Positions 49,301-60,797 of a DNA stretch of 64,000 nucleotides are shown in pieces. The notes under the pieces were generated by a model, which was given only the letters and a program-made list of their open reading frames with translations, was not told the DNA's origin and made no database searches. Location of the stretch: NCBI GenBank assembly GCA_008508345.1, contig QNGE01003515.1, positions 1-64,000 on the forward strand, read 5' to 3'. Positions within the stretch are counted from its first letter, which is position 1; every line of letters begins with the position of its first letter. The position numbers and the translations under genes were made by a program. This DNA comes from Paragonimus westermani. Taxonomy: Eukaryota; Platyhelminthes; Trematoda; Plagiorchiida; Troglotrematidae.

Positions 49301-52300
49301 ATCTTCATCCTGTGAATTGATCATCTAACATTTTTTCAACCAGCACATTTAACTTGGTAGAATAGTCCAATGAACTAAATAAACCGGGAGAGAAATGGTG
49401 ACCGGGACGAATGGTCGATAGCAATAAAAAAATCGATGGGACAAAGACGTCAACGACAATGGCAACAGACTTCTTTGTTCATTTCGGGAGAGTAGTTAGT
49501 CAGCTCGTGCACGAATTTAAAAGTACATGAGGGAACGAGGGCGGTAGATTTTGCACACATGTCTGATTCACTCAGAGTAGGCGCTGTCAACTACCCTGTT
49601 CAGTTCTGTCCAATCTTTTGGTTAATCAAATTCAATTAATCTCATCTAGACCCTCATTGGAATTCGTAGGTCGATTAGCTAATCCAATGAGGCTTGTTTC
49701 GCAACCGCCTGGCTAGATTCATTGAACGTTATTCAACAGTTTCGGTGACTAGTTGATGCGGTCCACTATACCTTCTTCTCATCCTGCGTACTTGACATGA
49801 ACCCTCGAACTGACAAAGTTGTGGACCGACCCCGTCTCATTCCACACGTTCGTATAGCACACTGAAATATAGCATTCCCCCGAAACAAAATTTTCCGGAG
49901 GTTTCAACAGCTTGGGAACTACAATCCAATCACTCTTGCTTTCTTCCATTGTATTCGCCAGTCGAGCTGCTAGCGTCCCATTGATTCAGAAAGCACAACT
50001 CAATCTGACCATAAATGAATCCGGAAAGGTTTAGGTGAGTAGCACACACACAGTTTGGAGTGGATCGCTGAGTGACGGAGGGCGGCACCACGGGCACTGG
50101 TATTCTGCGTGCAAAAAGCTAAAACTTCTGTGGACAACCAGAAATTTTATTAGAACGCGAACCTACGTCAAGTGAACTAGGTGGTCAGAAGTGGTGATGA
50201 ACCAAACCAGCCAGCTTGACTGACTGATGTTCAGTGAACTTGGCCAGTGTGTCACGAAAAAGTGCATGGACCGAACAAGCTAGTCTTTCCACAGCGTAGA
50301 ACGAGTCACTGATGAACTCAAAACCAGTCACGATCAACTAGATCAGAAAAAATTGGGCAATGAGATACTGGAGGTGAGCTCAGATTCTAGTCCTAACGTT
50401 CAGATGGTCATTACTGTTAGGCAAGGTCTAACTCAACACGCTCAACTGGCATATGATTTTCAGAATCTCTTACATCTATCTCAGTGGTAGATTGTTTTAA
50501 TTCATGAGAACGACACAGTAACGAACAAGATTTGTTTTCCGTTTGAACACAACAAATATGAAAACAGTAACCAGGGTGGGTCAGAGAAACGGTCAATGGT
50601 AATTCAATCGACGAATCGACAACTCGTCGATACTGATTAGTATATACATTAGTGTACGGCTCAGTGAGCATCACTCGGTGGGTTAAGACCTAACATGAAA
50701 TGGGCACAACTCAGCACACACTTATCTATGCACGGGCTAAATATTCACTCGCCCATAGTGAATAAAACGATGTTGGCGTTGCTTTCGTCTCAGTACTTAT
50801 AGACTAGGCGACCTTTACCGAAAACCGCCCACACATTCAGTCACCACTTCAGCCAACACAACACAATTCCATTAGGCCCGATATGTTGGGTGGCAAACAC
50901 CATAAGTTAATGAATGGTTGGAATGTGGAACAGGAACTGATGAGTAACGATTCCATCACACGGGATTAGATGATAGAATGTACGATTGGACTCAAAGGTG
51001 AACGATCCACCAATAGCAAGGACAGTGTCGTAATGCAAAGTGATGCAGTTCATGTGCGAGATGCAACATGGTTAACTGAAGGGAGGGAGTTGGCCTCCTT
51101 GGGATACACTGTCGAGGAGATGCAAGGACCTAACGCGAGCACATTGACCATAAAACCGCATATGTCCGGAAGGGTTGTGTATTTCAAGCTGACATTGTTC
51201 TGATTGATAGAACTATGTGAGAATCGGTCTATAAAGAAAACCGTTATTCTCGGTGCTAATTCATATTGGTTGAGTTGTCTAATTATTTTTTCAGCTATGT
51301 ACGTTGCTCTGGGAGTATAGTGTTCAGTCAAGCAAAGCAATGAGAAATACTAGTCTAGGAATGTTATTCAACAAAGATTGTCCAACTGTTAGATGGTGAG
51401 AAGCGAGCACATGTACGTAGAAGTGATGCGAATCGAAAGCGTGGGTCATTCTGGTTTTTGTGATTTTGGTATTCCACTCGGTGTAAACTGACATTGACCA
51501 TTCGTATTGCTCACAATTGAGCCTGTATGATCCACACAAGCTGAGCATTTGAAAACACCCTATCCATTCTTTGTCCACATGCAACATTCATAGGGGAGGC
51601 ATGATGTTAAACAATAGTACAAACACGTAAATATGTAGCATCATCGTGACATGTCTGGTGTTTCCCAGTCACCCAGGCCGTAGAGGAGACTCTTGAGGAT
51701 AACGAAACCCTTCAATAGTGATCCACAAGGCAGTGAAATGGTGCACAGAGCCAAAATTAAGAGTGACCATTTGAATTGCGAGTGATGCTAAGTTAGTCTA
51801 ACAAACGAAACCTGTGGCTGCTGGAAGGTAACCGAGGTCATGCCTCACTATAAAATCAGTAAGAAACATGGTACATTCTGCGGTTTCCAACCATGAACCT
51901 ATTATATCAAATCAGCCTCGCTGCCAACTTTGACTGGTTATTCGTCGGACAAGCCTGCACTTCTTTAAACCAACTTTCCGCCCTCATAGAAGTAGTCTTT
52001 ATGGAAAAAGCGATCAGGCCAGTAACGTTAGCCTTTCTTAATTTACTGGCCCCCGAAGAATCAGGAACAACAGCAAAAATGATCATAGAGAGCCAGAAAA
52101 TTTTGAAAAACACCTTAAAATCCTTTATGGGTTATTGGTACTTTTTGGAATGAAATCTCGTAATATCGTGTAGATAAAGCCGCCAGTGTACACCTGTGTT
52201 TAGAGAAGTACCAGGTGAGTTCTCGGACACTGTACCGAATAAAACGTAAATAAGAAATGAGGTAAGTTCAGTACATTGTAATCAGACTATACTGGTATGA

Positions 52301-52429
52301 TAGAGAGGTGAAAGTAAAGTGAAACAATGAGACTCTACCAGGATTTTGTTCAAACCTGTGCTACAGCTGCTCTACAAAAAAATGTCTCATCGAATTCCCA
52401 TCTCTCTTTGTACCTTGCACATGTTTCAG
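46347..52429 (+). other. MCTP intron, 6.1 kb, with full SINE
   Basis: This phase-2 intron runs from GTGAGC to ACATGTTTCAG. It contains the best-preserved SINE (48045-48304). Open frames on both strands at 48288-48657 mirror each other just after it. A plus-strand frame at 51893-52153 (86 codons) ends 276 bases before the next exon. It has a helical, coding-like look (ESQKILKNTLKSF) but no border or phase that fits MCTP. Confidence 0.75.
48045..48304 (+). mobile_element. tRNA-derived SINE, reference copy
   Basis: The most complete copy of the family, about 260 bases. Order of blocks: TGATCATTGCTCACAAGCGA, TTTGATAATTCGGTTGTGCC, A box TGGCGCAGTGG, B box GTTCAAATC, CGTGGCAAGGATATGCACTA, GAGCGAAACTCGAG, TGCTTCTTTTCGAAAGAGGC, GGCTGCGATCAAATGTGAGT. 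A and B boxes match polymerase III consensus. No poly(A) tail or clear target-site duplication was seen. The tRNA parent cannot be assigned by eye. The family is recognised from its seven or more copies in this window. Confidence 0.88.
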
Positions 52430-52539
52430 TGTACTCCGGTGGCAAGTTCCCTGGCTTAGCTGGCTTATGCTTCTGTTCATATTGGTCATTATAGTGATTA
52501 CGTATTTTATCCCATTGCGGTATATTTTACTAATCTATG
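52430..52539 (+). CDS. Mctp: MCTP exon l: second membrane segment
   Basis: Residue 628 (split AG|T, Ser) to 664, plus one base of codon 665. SVLRWQVPWLSWLMLLFILV then IIVITYFIPLRYILLIY matches vertebrate FNWTVPFLSWLAIVALCVFT then AILYCIPLRYIVLVWG. The VPWLSWL entry and the IPLRYI exit are the most conserved parts of the family's C-terminal membrane domain. The hydrophobic span is about 637-664. The acceptor is ACATGTTTCAG and the donor G|GTGAGT. The loop before the membrane is about three residues shorter than in vertebrates. Confidence 0.96.
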
Positions 52540-55006
52540 GTGAGTATAAGCGTTGTGTCCTTAGGATATGGTTTTGTCTTTTTATCATACGATCTGATTT
52601 GTGTGTGGTTGAGTTTTACGGTGTATGCAGTTTAATGCAAAGAAAACAAAATGTTTCGTATGGGGTGGTTTGCATGTTGTCGAATCGAGGCATGAGATGT
52701 AGTAATCGATTGAGAAATCTGAAAAAAAGGTGATGGCAGTGAAGATAGTGGTATGTCAGACTGCAATAGACGATCAAAGGGATCTGAATGTTGATAACCG
52801 CAGGAATCAGTCCAAAGCACCAATCAGCAGGATGTGAAATAGCGTCAGTGGTAGTCTCTTTCCGGTCAGCTATTTTGCCATTGCCAATCTCCACCTGTCA
52901 GCTAGCGCTCGTGTGAATAGCCGTGATAAAAGTGCCAGGATGTGTTGAACACACTTCATTTTCCAACCGACACACTGCTGAAACTGGATCGTTTGTGACT
53001 GCAGAGCATTATGCGCGAACTATGCATCATCCGGCTGTTTGAGTAACAAAGCCTCATGCTGGTCCGTGTGAATGGCACAATTTTATTTCAAACTAACTTT
53101 CAGGTGGCTCCATAACACAAAACTAACTCATTTCACAGTTTGCTGGTATCTCTGACACTATTTGTAATGTTTTGATCTAATACACCTCTTGGCCTTGGTT
53201 AACACAGGTTACTAGTGTGTGTATTAAGTTAAAAGGTAAAAGATAGTGAGAGTGAGAGATTTGCTTCCGAATAAAAAAAATGTGAGTAGACAATAAGCTA
53301 AAACTGACTGGGACGACGAGATGGATAATGATTCAGAATCCGAGGAACTAATTCCGACAAAACAACTGCCGAAATCAGAATAACTAGACACTTAATACGT
53401 CTTCGTTACCAATAACTCCCCAGCAAATACGGTTCAAAATGAATCACCGAAATTGTAACAGAGACTTTTAGGGTATCCTCTGAACATTGTATATACCGTT
53501 TGTACTTAGCAAAAAAGTCTACAAAAATGCAAAATCGCGGATAAATCTCGAGTGCAAACGTTGACTGGCAGTAGCAGATAACGAGAACTCTAAGGAAATT
53601 TAGAACAGAATAATTGGACATTGCATTTTCACAGACATGTCAGTAAAAGCCAACCTCCATCAAACGATGTGGTACTGTTGTGAACCGAGAAGGCGGATGG
53701 CACAGAAATTGTTTATCTGGGGAAACCAATACATGACTTATGCGTCTCAACGGGACTACGAACAGAAACACATTTGCACACCACGCTCATCTGAGGATGC
53801 TCCAGTCGCTTTGGACACCATGTCCCAGTTCCGTCATGTGGCGAAAGCCATTCCACGTGATGCTGCTCTCCAATGATCCTTCCCGTATTTGTCCCGCGAT
53901 CATTTCGATCCGTGCTGCCACTGAATAGTGGTGTAAGTAGTATGGTGCGACCGTCTAACCTCACTACAGTACGAGTGTTCCATGTATCCTCAATTGAATA
54001 AGTGACGTTTTCCAGTCTTGATATATGACATGGCTGGCGTATCAGTGCATACACCCGTGCAGTTTGGATAAGTTTAAACATTTCCCAAAGACAGTTATAA
54101 CGCTAAAGGTAGCTGTGTGAGGTGAATATCGTAGCCAGTCACCTTGGGGCCCTTGATTATACCTACGGAGCTATCCGAGATATACACGAAGGAATGGGTC
54201 CTTACTCATTCGAACAACTCTTGTGATGTTGAGACGACGGAAGTACTGCTTTGTAACCTGCTCACATCCCGTTGGTGTGGGTACAAGCGGTCCGTCCCAG
54301 GCTTCGAGTTTTTTTACTGACAACACGTCCATAAGGACTCGAAATGGCAACTGTATAACACGTCATGATGCTCAGTCAGACACACTCCACGACCGAGGTC
54401 CTTCATATTCAGACATTGGATATAGAGATAAATTGAACAACGACAGAGTAATTTACCGCCCACATTGCGAGCCGAAGCTTTTATGCATTAGAAGTATCGT
54501 CTGTAGTAGGGGTATAAACGTAGTTACCATGCCCTTTTTATACGAAATATGTCATTTTCAGCCTACGGGAGCGCAGCCAGTGAAGAACGGGTACGCTGAG
54601 GTAGACCGGATTCACTTCACTGAAGATGTGAGCAAGTTATATTCATCGCCTCTGTCACAAGCGATGATCATAGAACCGGTGGTAAAGTGAATACGAGTTT
54701 AAGACATTAACGTGAGGGGCCGCCGGTTCAAACGTCATTCAGGCTCAAACCGTTTGATCAATAGTTCAAACAAGAACGAAACCCGTTATAAGCGAGACTG
54801 CTTGAAGATGGACATCATAAAACACCACAACGAAGGTATGTTTATTGCACATGAGCAATCGATCAGAGCTATAAACATTGCAGAATGTACTAGCTTACCT
54901 TGGCACAACTGTGTTCAATACAATGTTGTAACCGGTGTTTGTGTAACAGAGCATTGCCCCTCTTTTCCGTAATACCAAACTAAATTCAAACACGTTCCTT
55001 TTCTAG
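52540..55006 (+). other. MCTP intron, 2.5 kb
   Basis: This phase-1 intron runs from GTGAGT to TTCCTTTTCTAG. It holds an inverted copy of repeat family 2 (53895-53975) inside a minus-strand open frame (53713-54081, 122 codons). A plus-strand open frame of 155 codons at 54223-54690 has no recognisable domain. Confidence 0.75.
53895..53975 (-). repeat. Short repeat family 2, copy 3 (inverted)
   Basis: Read on the minus strand: GTAGTGAGGTTAGACGGTCG, CACCATACTACTTACACCAC, TATTCAGTGGCAGCACGG. It matches the copies at 40001-40070 and 43485-43560. The minus-strand reading (GRTILLTPLFSG) also resembles the plus-strand translation of copy 2 (GRTILLTRLLSS), so the family may have come from a coding part of an element. 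Confidence 0.6.
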
Positions 55007-55101
55007 TTATTAAACGATTCACCCGGAAATTGCGAAAAGCCCAGGCGGGAGACGCCTCACCCTTATCGATCGTACTTCGAGTACCGGACAAAGTGGAACA
55101 G
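55007..55101 (+). CDS. Mctp: MCTP exon m: juxtamembrane tail
   Basis: It completes codon 665 and encodes residues 666-696: IKRFTRKLRKAQ, then AGDASPLSIVLRVPDKVEQ. It matches the vertebrate tail INKFTKKLRSPYAIDNNELL then DFLSRVPSDVQ that follows the last membrane segment. The acceptor is TTCCTTTTCTAG and the donor CAG|GTAAGT, phase 0. In vertebrates about 24 more residues follow (beginning VVQYQELKP), so one more short coding exon is expected downstream. It is the last exon of this gene I can support. Confidence 0.95.
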
Positions 55102-55559
55102 GTAAGTAATGCGTTTTTGTATTGGAAACCGATCGACAACTTATGAGAGAAGAACTTAGAGATGAATCGAAGTCGCTGTGATCGTCTTCGGCTTTGATTC
55201 ACGACTCTTAGCTAGATGGACACAATACACCTCATGGTTGAGATCCAGGTCAGGTCTCGGTAACTTTGGCTCACACAATAGTCAGAGGCAAGACCATCGA
55301 GCACACAAGAGTTTCGGGCTATTACACGAAGGTTGATTGTTTGATCCTCCGCGCTGCCACTTCTGTCGGACAAAATCATGAGATGGTTGCCAATCATCTC
55401 AGTTTGACGGATGCATGAACTTCACCTGACTTTATCCGAGGCTTTTCCGGTATTGCACATACATACCGTATATGTGCTTCAATGTCATCTGGTGGGTGCA
55501 GTCGTAGGCTAGAGGCAAGCGTGCTCTGTGATTGACAACGAATTGATCTCCTACTAAAA

Positions 55560-56440
55560 CGCAGTTAACTTGACACATAACAGCGCACGATCGGAATCCA
55601 CATAGGTGTCTCAGGTTGAATTGCAGTTTTGGAAGCAGTCACGCCAACAACAGCTGACGGCTATGTAGTCAATTTGTGTCCACGACTGACTCGGCAATGG
55701 CGGTCCCCAGTTAGCGCGTTGACGCCTAGAATGTCGAAAATCAGTGCTTGCCAGAAACGAACTGTCATCAGCACAGAGCTGCAACAAACGTTCACTATTA
55801 ACTATTTGACGAGTACAGTAAGAGTGTAGTCACTTAAATCCCACTCGTCAGCGATTAGCCTGCCTACTTGGGCGTTCAAGTCTCCAATCAGTGCTAAAAT
55901 GTCAGTGAGCGACGCGGTGTTTAAAAGGTTATAGAGATGATAATGGAAATAATCCTTGACCGCGTCCGGACTACAGTCTGTGGAGGCATATGCCACAACA
56001 ACAAGCAACGTTTGTGGTGGGCACCTCTCGACGCTCCAATCATACCCTCCATCCTGAGAACGCAGAAGCGGCTGTTGGCGGGTATTCAGTCAAGCAATGC
56101 CTTTTCTGTGAAGGTATTTAGGGTAATTCCAACACCAGCTTGGCCAGTGGCTTCAGTCGCAGAGGAATGCATACTGTACGCCTATGACAAAGCGGCTGAC
56201 CGAGATTAGAGATGCAACGCTGAGCTAAAATCCTAAAGTCGTGTTTCAGCAAGGCAACAGATATTGATGGTGAGGGTCCTCAACGTACGTACAAGGGCTG
56301 ACTTATTCGCATAGATGTTCGAACATTGGAAGTGGCAATCTTAAATGGTGTTCGGGGGGCTAGTAGGGGCTTGTGTTCTTTAGGCAAAGGAACCTTAGTT
56401 TTACACTATCGATATGGTTATGATTTCTGTCGTAAGCGGC
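55560..56440 (-). mobile_element. Decayed LINE endonuclease domain (RTE/CR1-like)
   Basis: On the minus strand, with frameshifts and stops, one can read in order the signatures of a non-LTR retrotransposon endonuclease. First comes FKIATSNVRTSM near 56310-56345 (compare the usual LNVRTL). VVVAYASTDCSPDAVKDYF and LALIGDLNAQVGRL follow (55802-56008, compare YAPTE and GDFNAxxG). Then ERLLQLCADDS, WTQIDYIAVS and DSDRALLCVKL (about 55590-55790, compare the QIDYI and SDH motifs) close the domain. The last motif carries Arg where the catalytic His is expected, and there are several stops, so the copy is dead. No reverse transcriptase was recognised on its 3' side (below 55560). The upstream frame reads into PKEHKPLLAPRTP, the likely start of the ORF. 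Confidence 0.85.
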
Positions 56441-59400
56441 AAATGAAGTAGGCCTCTGTGTCTGAAAGCGGGACTGGGAATCATCAAGTAATGAGTTGTT
56501 TGATGATAGACGAGGAAACGGGATAAAATTGGTTGATGCGGCAAAATTTAACGTGGGAGCAAAACCGGCCGCCTACACCCCGGCCATAGGGTCATGACGA
56601 GAAGATACGACAAAATTAATGGTTATTTTAAGTTTGAGTTCATAGTTGTGAGGACAGCATACTTCTAGGTAGCCCTGACCGAAGAAGGGGATTGACCTCA
56701 GGGGCATCAACCGGAGCCTTTGGTTCAAGGAAAATCCAACCTACAAGGTGGCGGTGTGAAGTACGGAGTTCACGGTACATTGGGAGTCGGTGGCCAGTAG
56801 AGGTTCGATTCGTGCGCCCTTCGCATAGATTCCATCCATCCAGATTGTCCAATGCACTCTGCATGAGGTTGCGATAGAAGCAGCGCAGAGGTTTGAGGAT
56901 TCACCAACGAAAGCGGATCATACGTGATACATCTATCTAACCATGGTGTCCAAGACCGATAGCGCTGTTAAGACGTTTGTATCCTGTCGCCGGGAGCCGG
57001 TAACCACATCGTTCACGCGTCCTTTAAACGGGGTCCAGTCATTCAGGGTGCGTAGCACATCTTACCCGTTGGAGCCAGTGAGCATCGAAATGATTCGTAC
57101 ACTCTCCTCGGAGGGTTTCCACGGTCGGCGTAGGCTGCAGATGTCATTACGCTATACAGACAGTGTATCGGGCGGACAGCATGCTGTCTGGTGGCCCATG
57201 CGCTCCCACCGAGGCATCTGAAAACCTTTTGTGACTGGGTAACATGCGCCAAGTCGAAGTGTCGTCAAATAGCTCGTGACATTTTATAAGAGACCCGGCT
57301 GCTAACCGTAAACTCACCACGTCTTAGTAGCACTGTGGCCCATGGTCAGCGACTGTTTATTCACTGGGATAGCCTCACTTATCTCACACCTAGTCCTTAT
57401 GTTGAAGGACAGAAGTATACGCTGAAACACTTACGCACTGATGATGTCACCTGGCTTGGTGATGAAACGTTTGCAACCTAAATGTCAAGCTCGGCGAACA
57501 TACCAATACCGAAACCGTCAACTCGAGCCACGAACAACACTACTACTGTTCCTAACTATCAAAAGACCATTCCCCAATGTGCAGCCTGAGGACGCGCCCG
57601 ATGACGTTGACCTAGCTTACCCGTTTACCACGGAACCGGATACTTAAACCGGGTGTCCTAATGCGGCAGTAGTCAGTTAAGCCACCTGATTGGCCCGATC
57701 GCTTGTTGGTGTTGTATCTGTCATACGAAATTTGCTAGGAAGCCACCGATACGAATCAGTCAAACCACCACCATGTTGTAACCTTTATTTTAATGAATTG
57801 GATAAGGGAACGTCTTCTAATGATCGAGTACATATCATTTTTAATAATCCGTTTCATCCCTACTGGAAAGCACCAGTATTAATAAAGTAGTCTGCAAGCA
57901 CAGGTTAACATGAATTTATGATTCACATATGCAAACTAAAGGTATGAGAGGCGTGTGAACCTGGGTGCAAGATCACAGCCAGGAAGATCATCAACTTCAG
58001 TTACCTCGAAAATAACCACCGATACCTGCAGATAGCCTGATGTGGCATCTGATCAAAATGAGGAACATAGTCTATAAATCGTTCCAAATTTAACTGATTC
58101 AGCTATTTGAATGCAATGTAAGGGAAAGTAGCCGTCATATGTATAAATCAACTGGCGTAGTATCTAACACGGCCTAGAAAGAAGTGTAATGTGATAACTG
58201 AGTTGGAAGCAGATANGTAGACCCAAATTATCCGACCAAAGTCCACCAATTTGATCTGAAACCGGAGAGGTTCGAGTGAGTCGGAAGCTGAACACCGAAC
58301 GGACGAACTGTGCATGAGGGCTCAAAATGGAAAAAAACATCAGGGAGTTGAAACTGGAAAAGCCTCCACTGATGCTACCAATAAAAACATGGATTCGAGT
58401 TAAGGATAATGCAACTCACCGATCAAATAACTAAATATCAACGATGTAGCAGGCGTACTGCAACCGTTATATTGATCATGTGTACTAATAGAAAAGACTA
58501 TAAAAAACGGTGTGGTTTACTGGATTAATGTCATGAGACAGTGCTCTCCTCCCCAATTGGACAGACGCTGCCGGACGATCAAGGCTCATGCCGTGGCATT
58601 TTCGCTTCTTTTGATCAGTGTTTACAGCTCAAATGCTTCGCAGACTCACAGTTCTTCCACACTAGTCGTTTCCATCAATGGTGGCCTATATATTGCGACA
58701 GGTGGGATATTGTAAACTCGCCCGAACGTGGCGTTACAGCGATCGCAAACTGAAGTACATCGGCAAGTGGAAATCCCGATCAGGTCTAAATCAACCCGTA
58801 GGGATGCGGTAATTAACATCAAAACCTCACTATCTGTACCGAGATTTACCAACAAAACTGAGACCGGTTTAGGAGGAAGCTCCAAGTGGCTACCGATGAC
58901 ATACGCGGAAAGCCCCATAAAGATACAGCTTGTAACTGATATCTAAGTGAAAGTTGGAAGATATGCTGAGGTTAAACTTTAAATAACTGATGTTGACTGG
59001 GATTTTTTGGATCACCCACGAGGTGGGTACAGCCGGACTGCCTAAGATTTTGAAACCATGGCCCGAACCCTTAGGTATCGAGCTTCGTGGCTGTCATCAT
59101 AGCTGTTCAGCTAGCTTCAGACCTGTGAACAACTACTGCGTTGTCCAACAACATACGATGTAGTTGTTCGCTGAGTACAAAATATTATCCTCGCATGGAC
59201 CAGCCGCACCGTTATGAATCGAAAGACGTAATTGAGGTTGATGCCTAACTATTATACAGACGTGAGGACAAGTTAATTTCAAAATAAAAACCAAGCCCAA
59301 ACAGTCGACATTAGTGCTTCCACAACTTGCAAACAAGCAAGCGATTTGTGTTCAGGAATAAAGCGACATGTGTTACCATTGTTTTAAAGATAATTCAATC

Positions 59401-60528
59401 AGGCAACGTTAACAACCACACCACCGAGCACGAATGGCCTTCATCACCAACCAGGCTGTGGAAATCACGAAGACATCAATAGGAGAGAGGAACGCGATTT
59501 CCATCAGCTAACTTAGTAGTAATCGTCATTATTTCACTGTACCAAATAACCACTCGTCAGTCTAACCAGTCGGCTATGGTACGGGTAAAAATAACTCAGT
59601 GTGGCAGACGACGAATACATGTGACCTAAGGACTGGGTGAATGAACGGCTTTGAGCCTTGCTATGAAATATCTGCATATAAGTCAGTCATTGGTGGTGCG
59701 AGTAACCTAGAATACCAAGCAACAGATATAACTATGGGATGATTTAGTTTTATCAAAAATAAACACCTACGGACGGAACCGAAACGTTGTGTTCACCAGT
59801 TCAACCGTCATGTACTGGTGTATGACTTGACAACGCCCCGTTGATCAAAACGAACACAGTCCATTTCATGTGGAAAGTGTGTACTGTGACGGGCTCACAA
59901 GGGCACGAACTTACTCCGGTATAAACATCTCACAATGTTCGATCTTAAACCGATGGCATTCCATCGTGACAGGTTCCATTCTTGTGTGGACTGCTTTGAG
60001 TATAGGGATAGTCCGGAAGGGATTCAGATCGATAACCCTCGTGTTGCCAGCCGAAACAGTTATTCGCAAGAACATAAGTCTCACGAGCATCGCTTGTTAG
60101 AGGGGAGTGGAGACAACTGCTAACATCTCGTTGGTCTGAATTGAAGAAATGCGAGTATAGCCAATAGCACGAAGGGTACTGATGATTTGAACATCTCCCT
60201 GCTGTCTCCCATCTAATGAATTCAATCAGGGATGGAACCGTTTACAGTGTGGAATGTTGGCTTCAGAGTACGCCATAGGAAACACTTAAGCCGTACATCA
60301 TTCTTCCAAAGCATGCCAGACTGCCTTATCATGAGCAACCACGTCCGTTTTCAGTACTACACCCAATTCATCTCATTTCTACTTCAATTACAGAGAAAGT
60401 ACAGATTATTTCGGATGCATCAATCACAAGCTGATCAATAACTCGTTGTCCGGTATGAAAATCAAGCGCTCTCCATGGCCAGACGACACCTGTGATCTGT
60501 GTGTGAGCGGTAAATTGCTTATCTGCAC

Positions 60529-60534
60529 TTTATT
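60529..60534 (-). terminator. Candidate polyadenylation signal for MED22
   Basis: TTTATT on the plus strand reads AATAAA on the minus strand, 264 bases after the MED22 stop codon. A six-base match is common in AT-rich DNA; the position and orientation are the only support. Confidence 0.3.
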
Positions 60535-60797
60535 CCATCTGTCCTCCTACTCGGCGGAGCCAAATGTGGTACAGTCTTTCAGGCCCAGACTGTATGGCCA
60601 AATCATCGTCTCTGTCTGTTCACCTAATCTAACGCACTTTGAAATATTTTCTATGATTCTCACTGTTTTGTCGTATCATGTCATATGTTCACCAAGAACG
60701 CAATGAAAAAAAAACGAAGGATCAAAACAAGCATTTTTCTGTTATATAGTTTATGTAAAAGTGGAACCGTCGGGGAAATCCATACACATCTACTCAA

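Larger units (their letters stand above)
55102..60797. other. 3' region of MCTP: LINE remnant, repeat-like DNA, no proven exon
   Basis: The terminal MCTP exon and 3' UTR should lie here. I found an inverted LINE endonuclease remnant (about 55560-56440) and GC-richer, repeat-like sequence at about 56640-57660, including a tRNA-like piece near 56750-56825 (GAGGTTCGATTCG). There is a lone N at 58217. A weak candidate for the terminal exon is discussed in the findings (57413-57481). The plus-strand frames at 60232-60441 and 60446-60706 are unidentified. Confidence 0.6.

Noticed and set aside
51893..52153. 86-codon frame just upstream of exon l as an extra MCTP exon
   Set aside because: Exons k and l already join across a split Ser codon in the correct place, and the frame has no acceptor or donor in the needed phase.
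54223..54690. 155-codon plus-strand open frame as an MCTP exon or nested gene
   Set aside because: Exons l and m join across it in the right phase with the conserved YGINKF-type junction, and the translated sequence matches nothing I know.
55626..55667. AG followed by an in-phase frame (FWKQSRQQQLTAM then stop) as the last MCTP exon
   Set aside because: It lies inside the inverted LINE endonuclease remnant and does not resemble the MCTP tail.
57175..57188. 14-bp perfect palindrome as a regulatory or recombination site
   Set aside because: A single occurrence in repeat-like DNA, with nothing around it that suggests a function.
57690..57890. Frame with RYESVKPPP as the MCTP C-terminal segment
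   Set aside because: It has a faint likeness to the YxELKP motif, but neither nearby AG gives the phase 0 that exon m requires.
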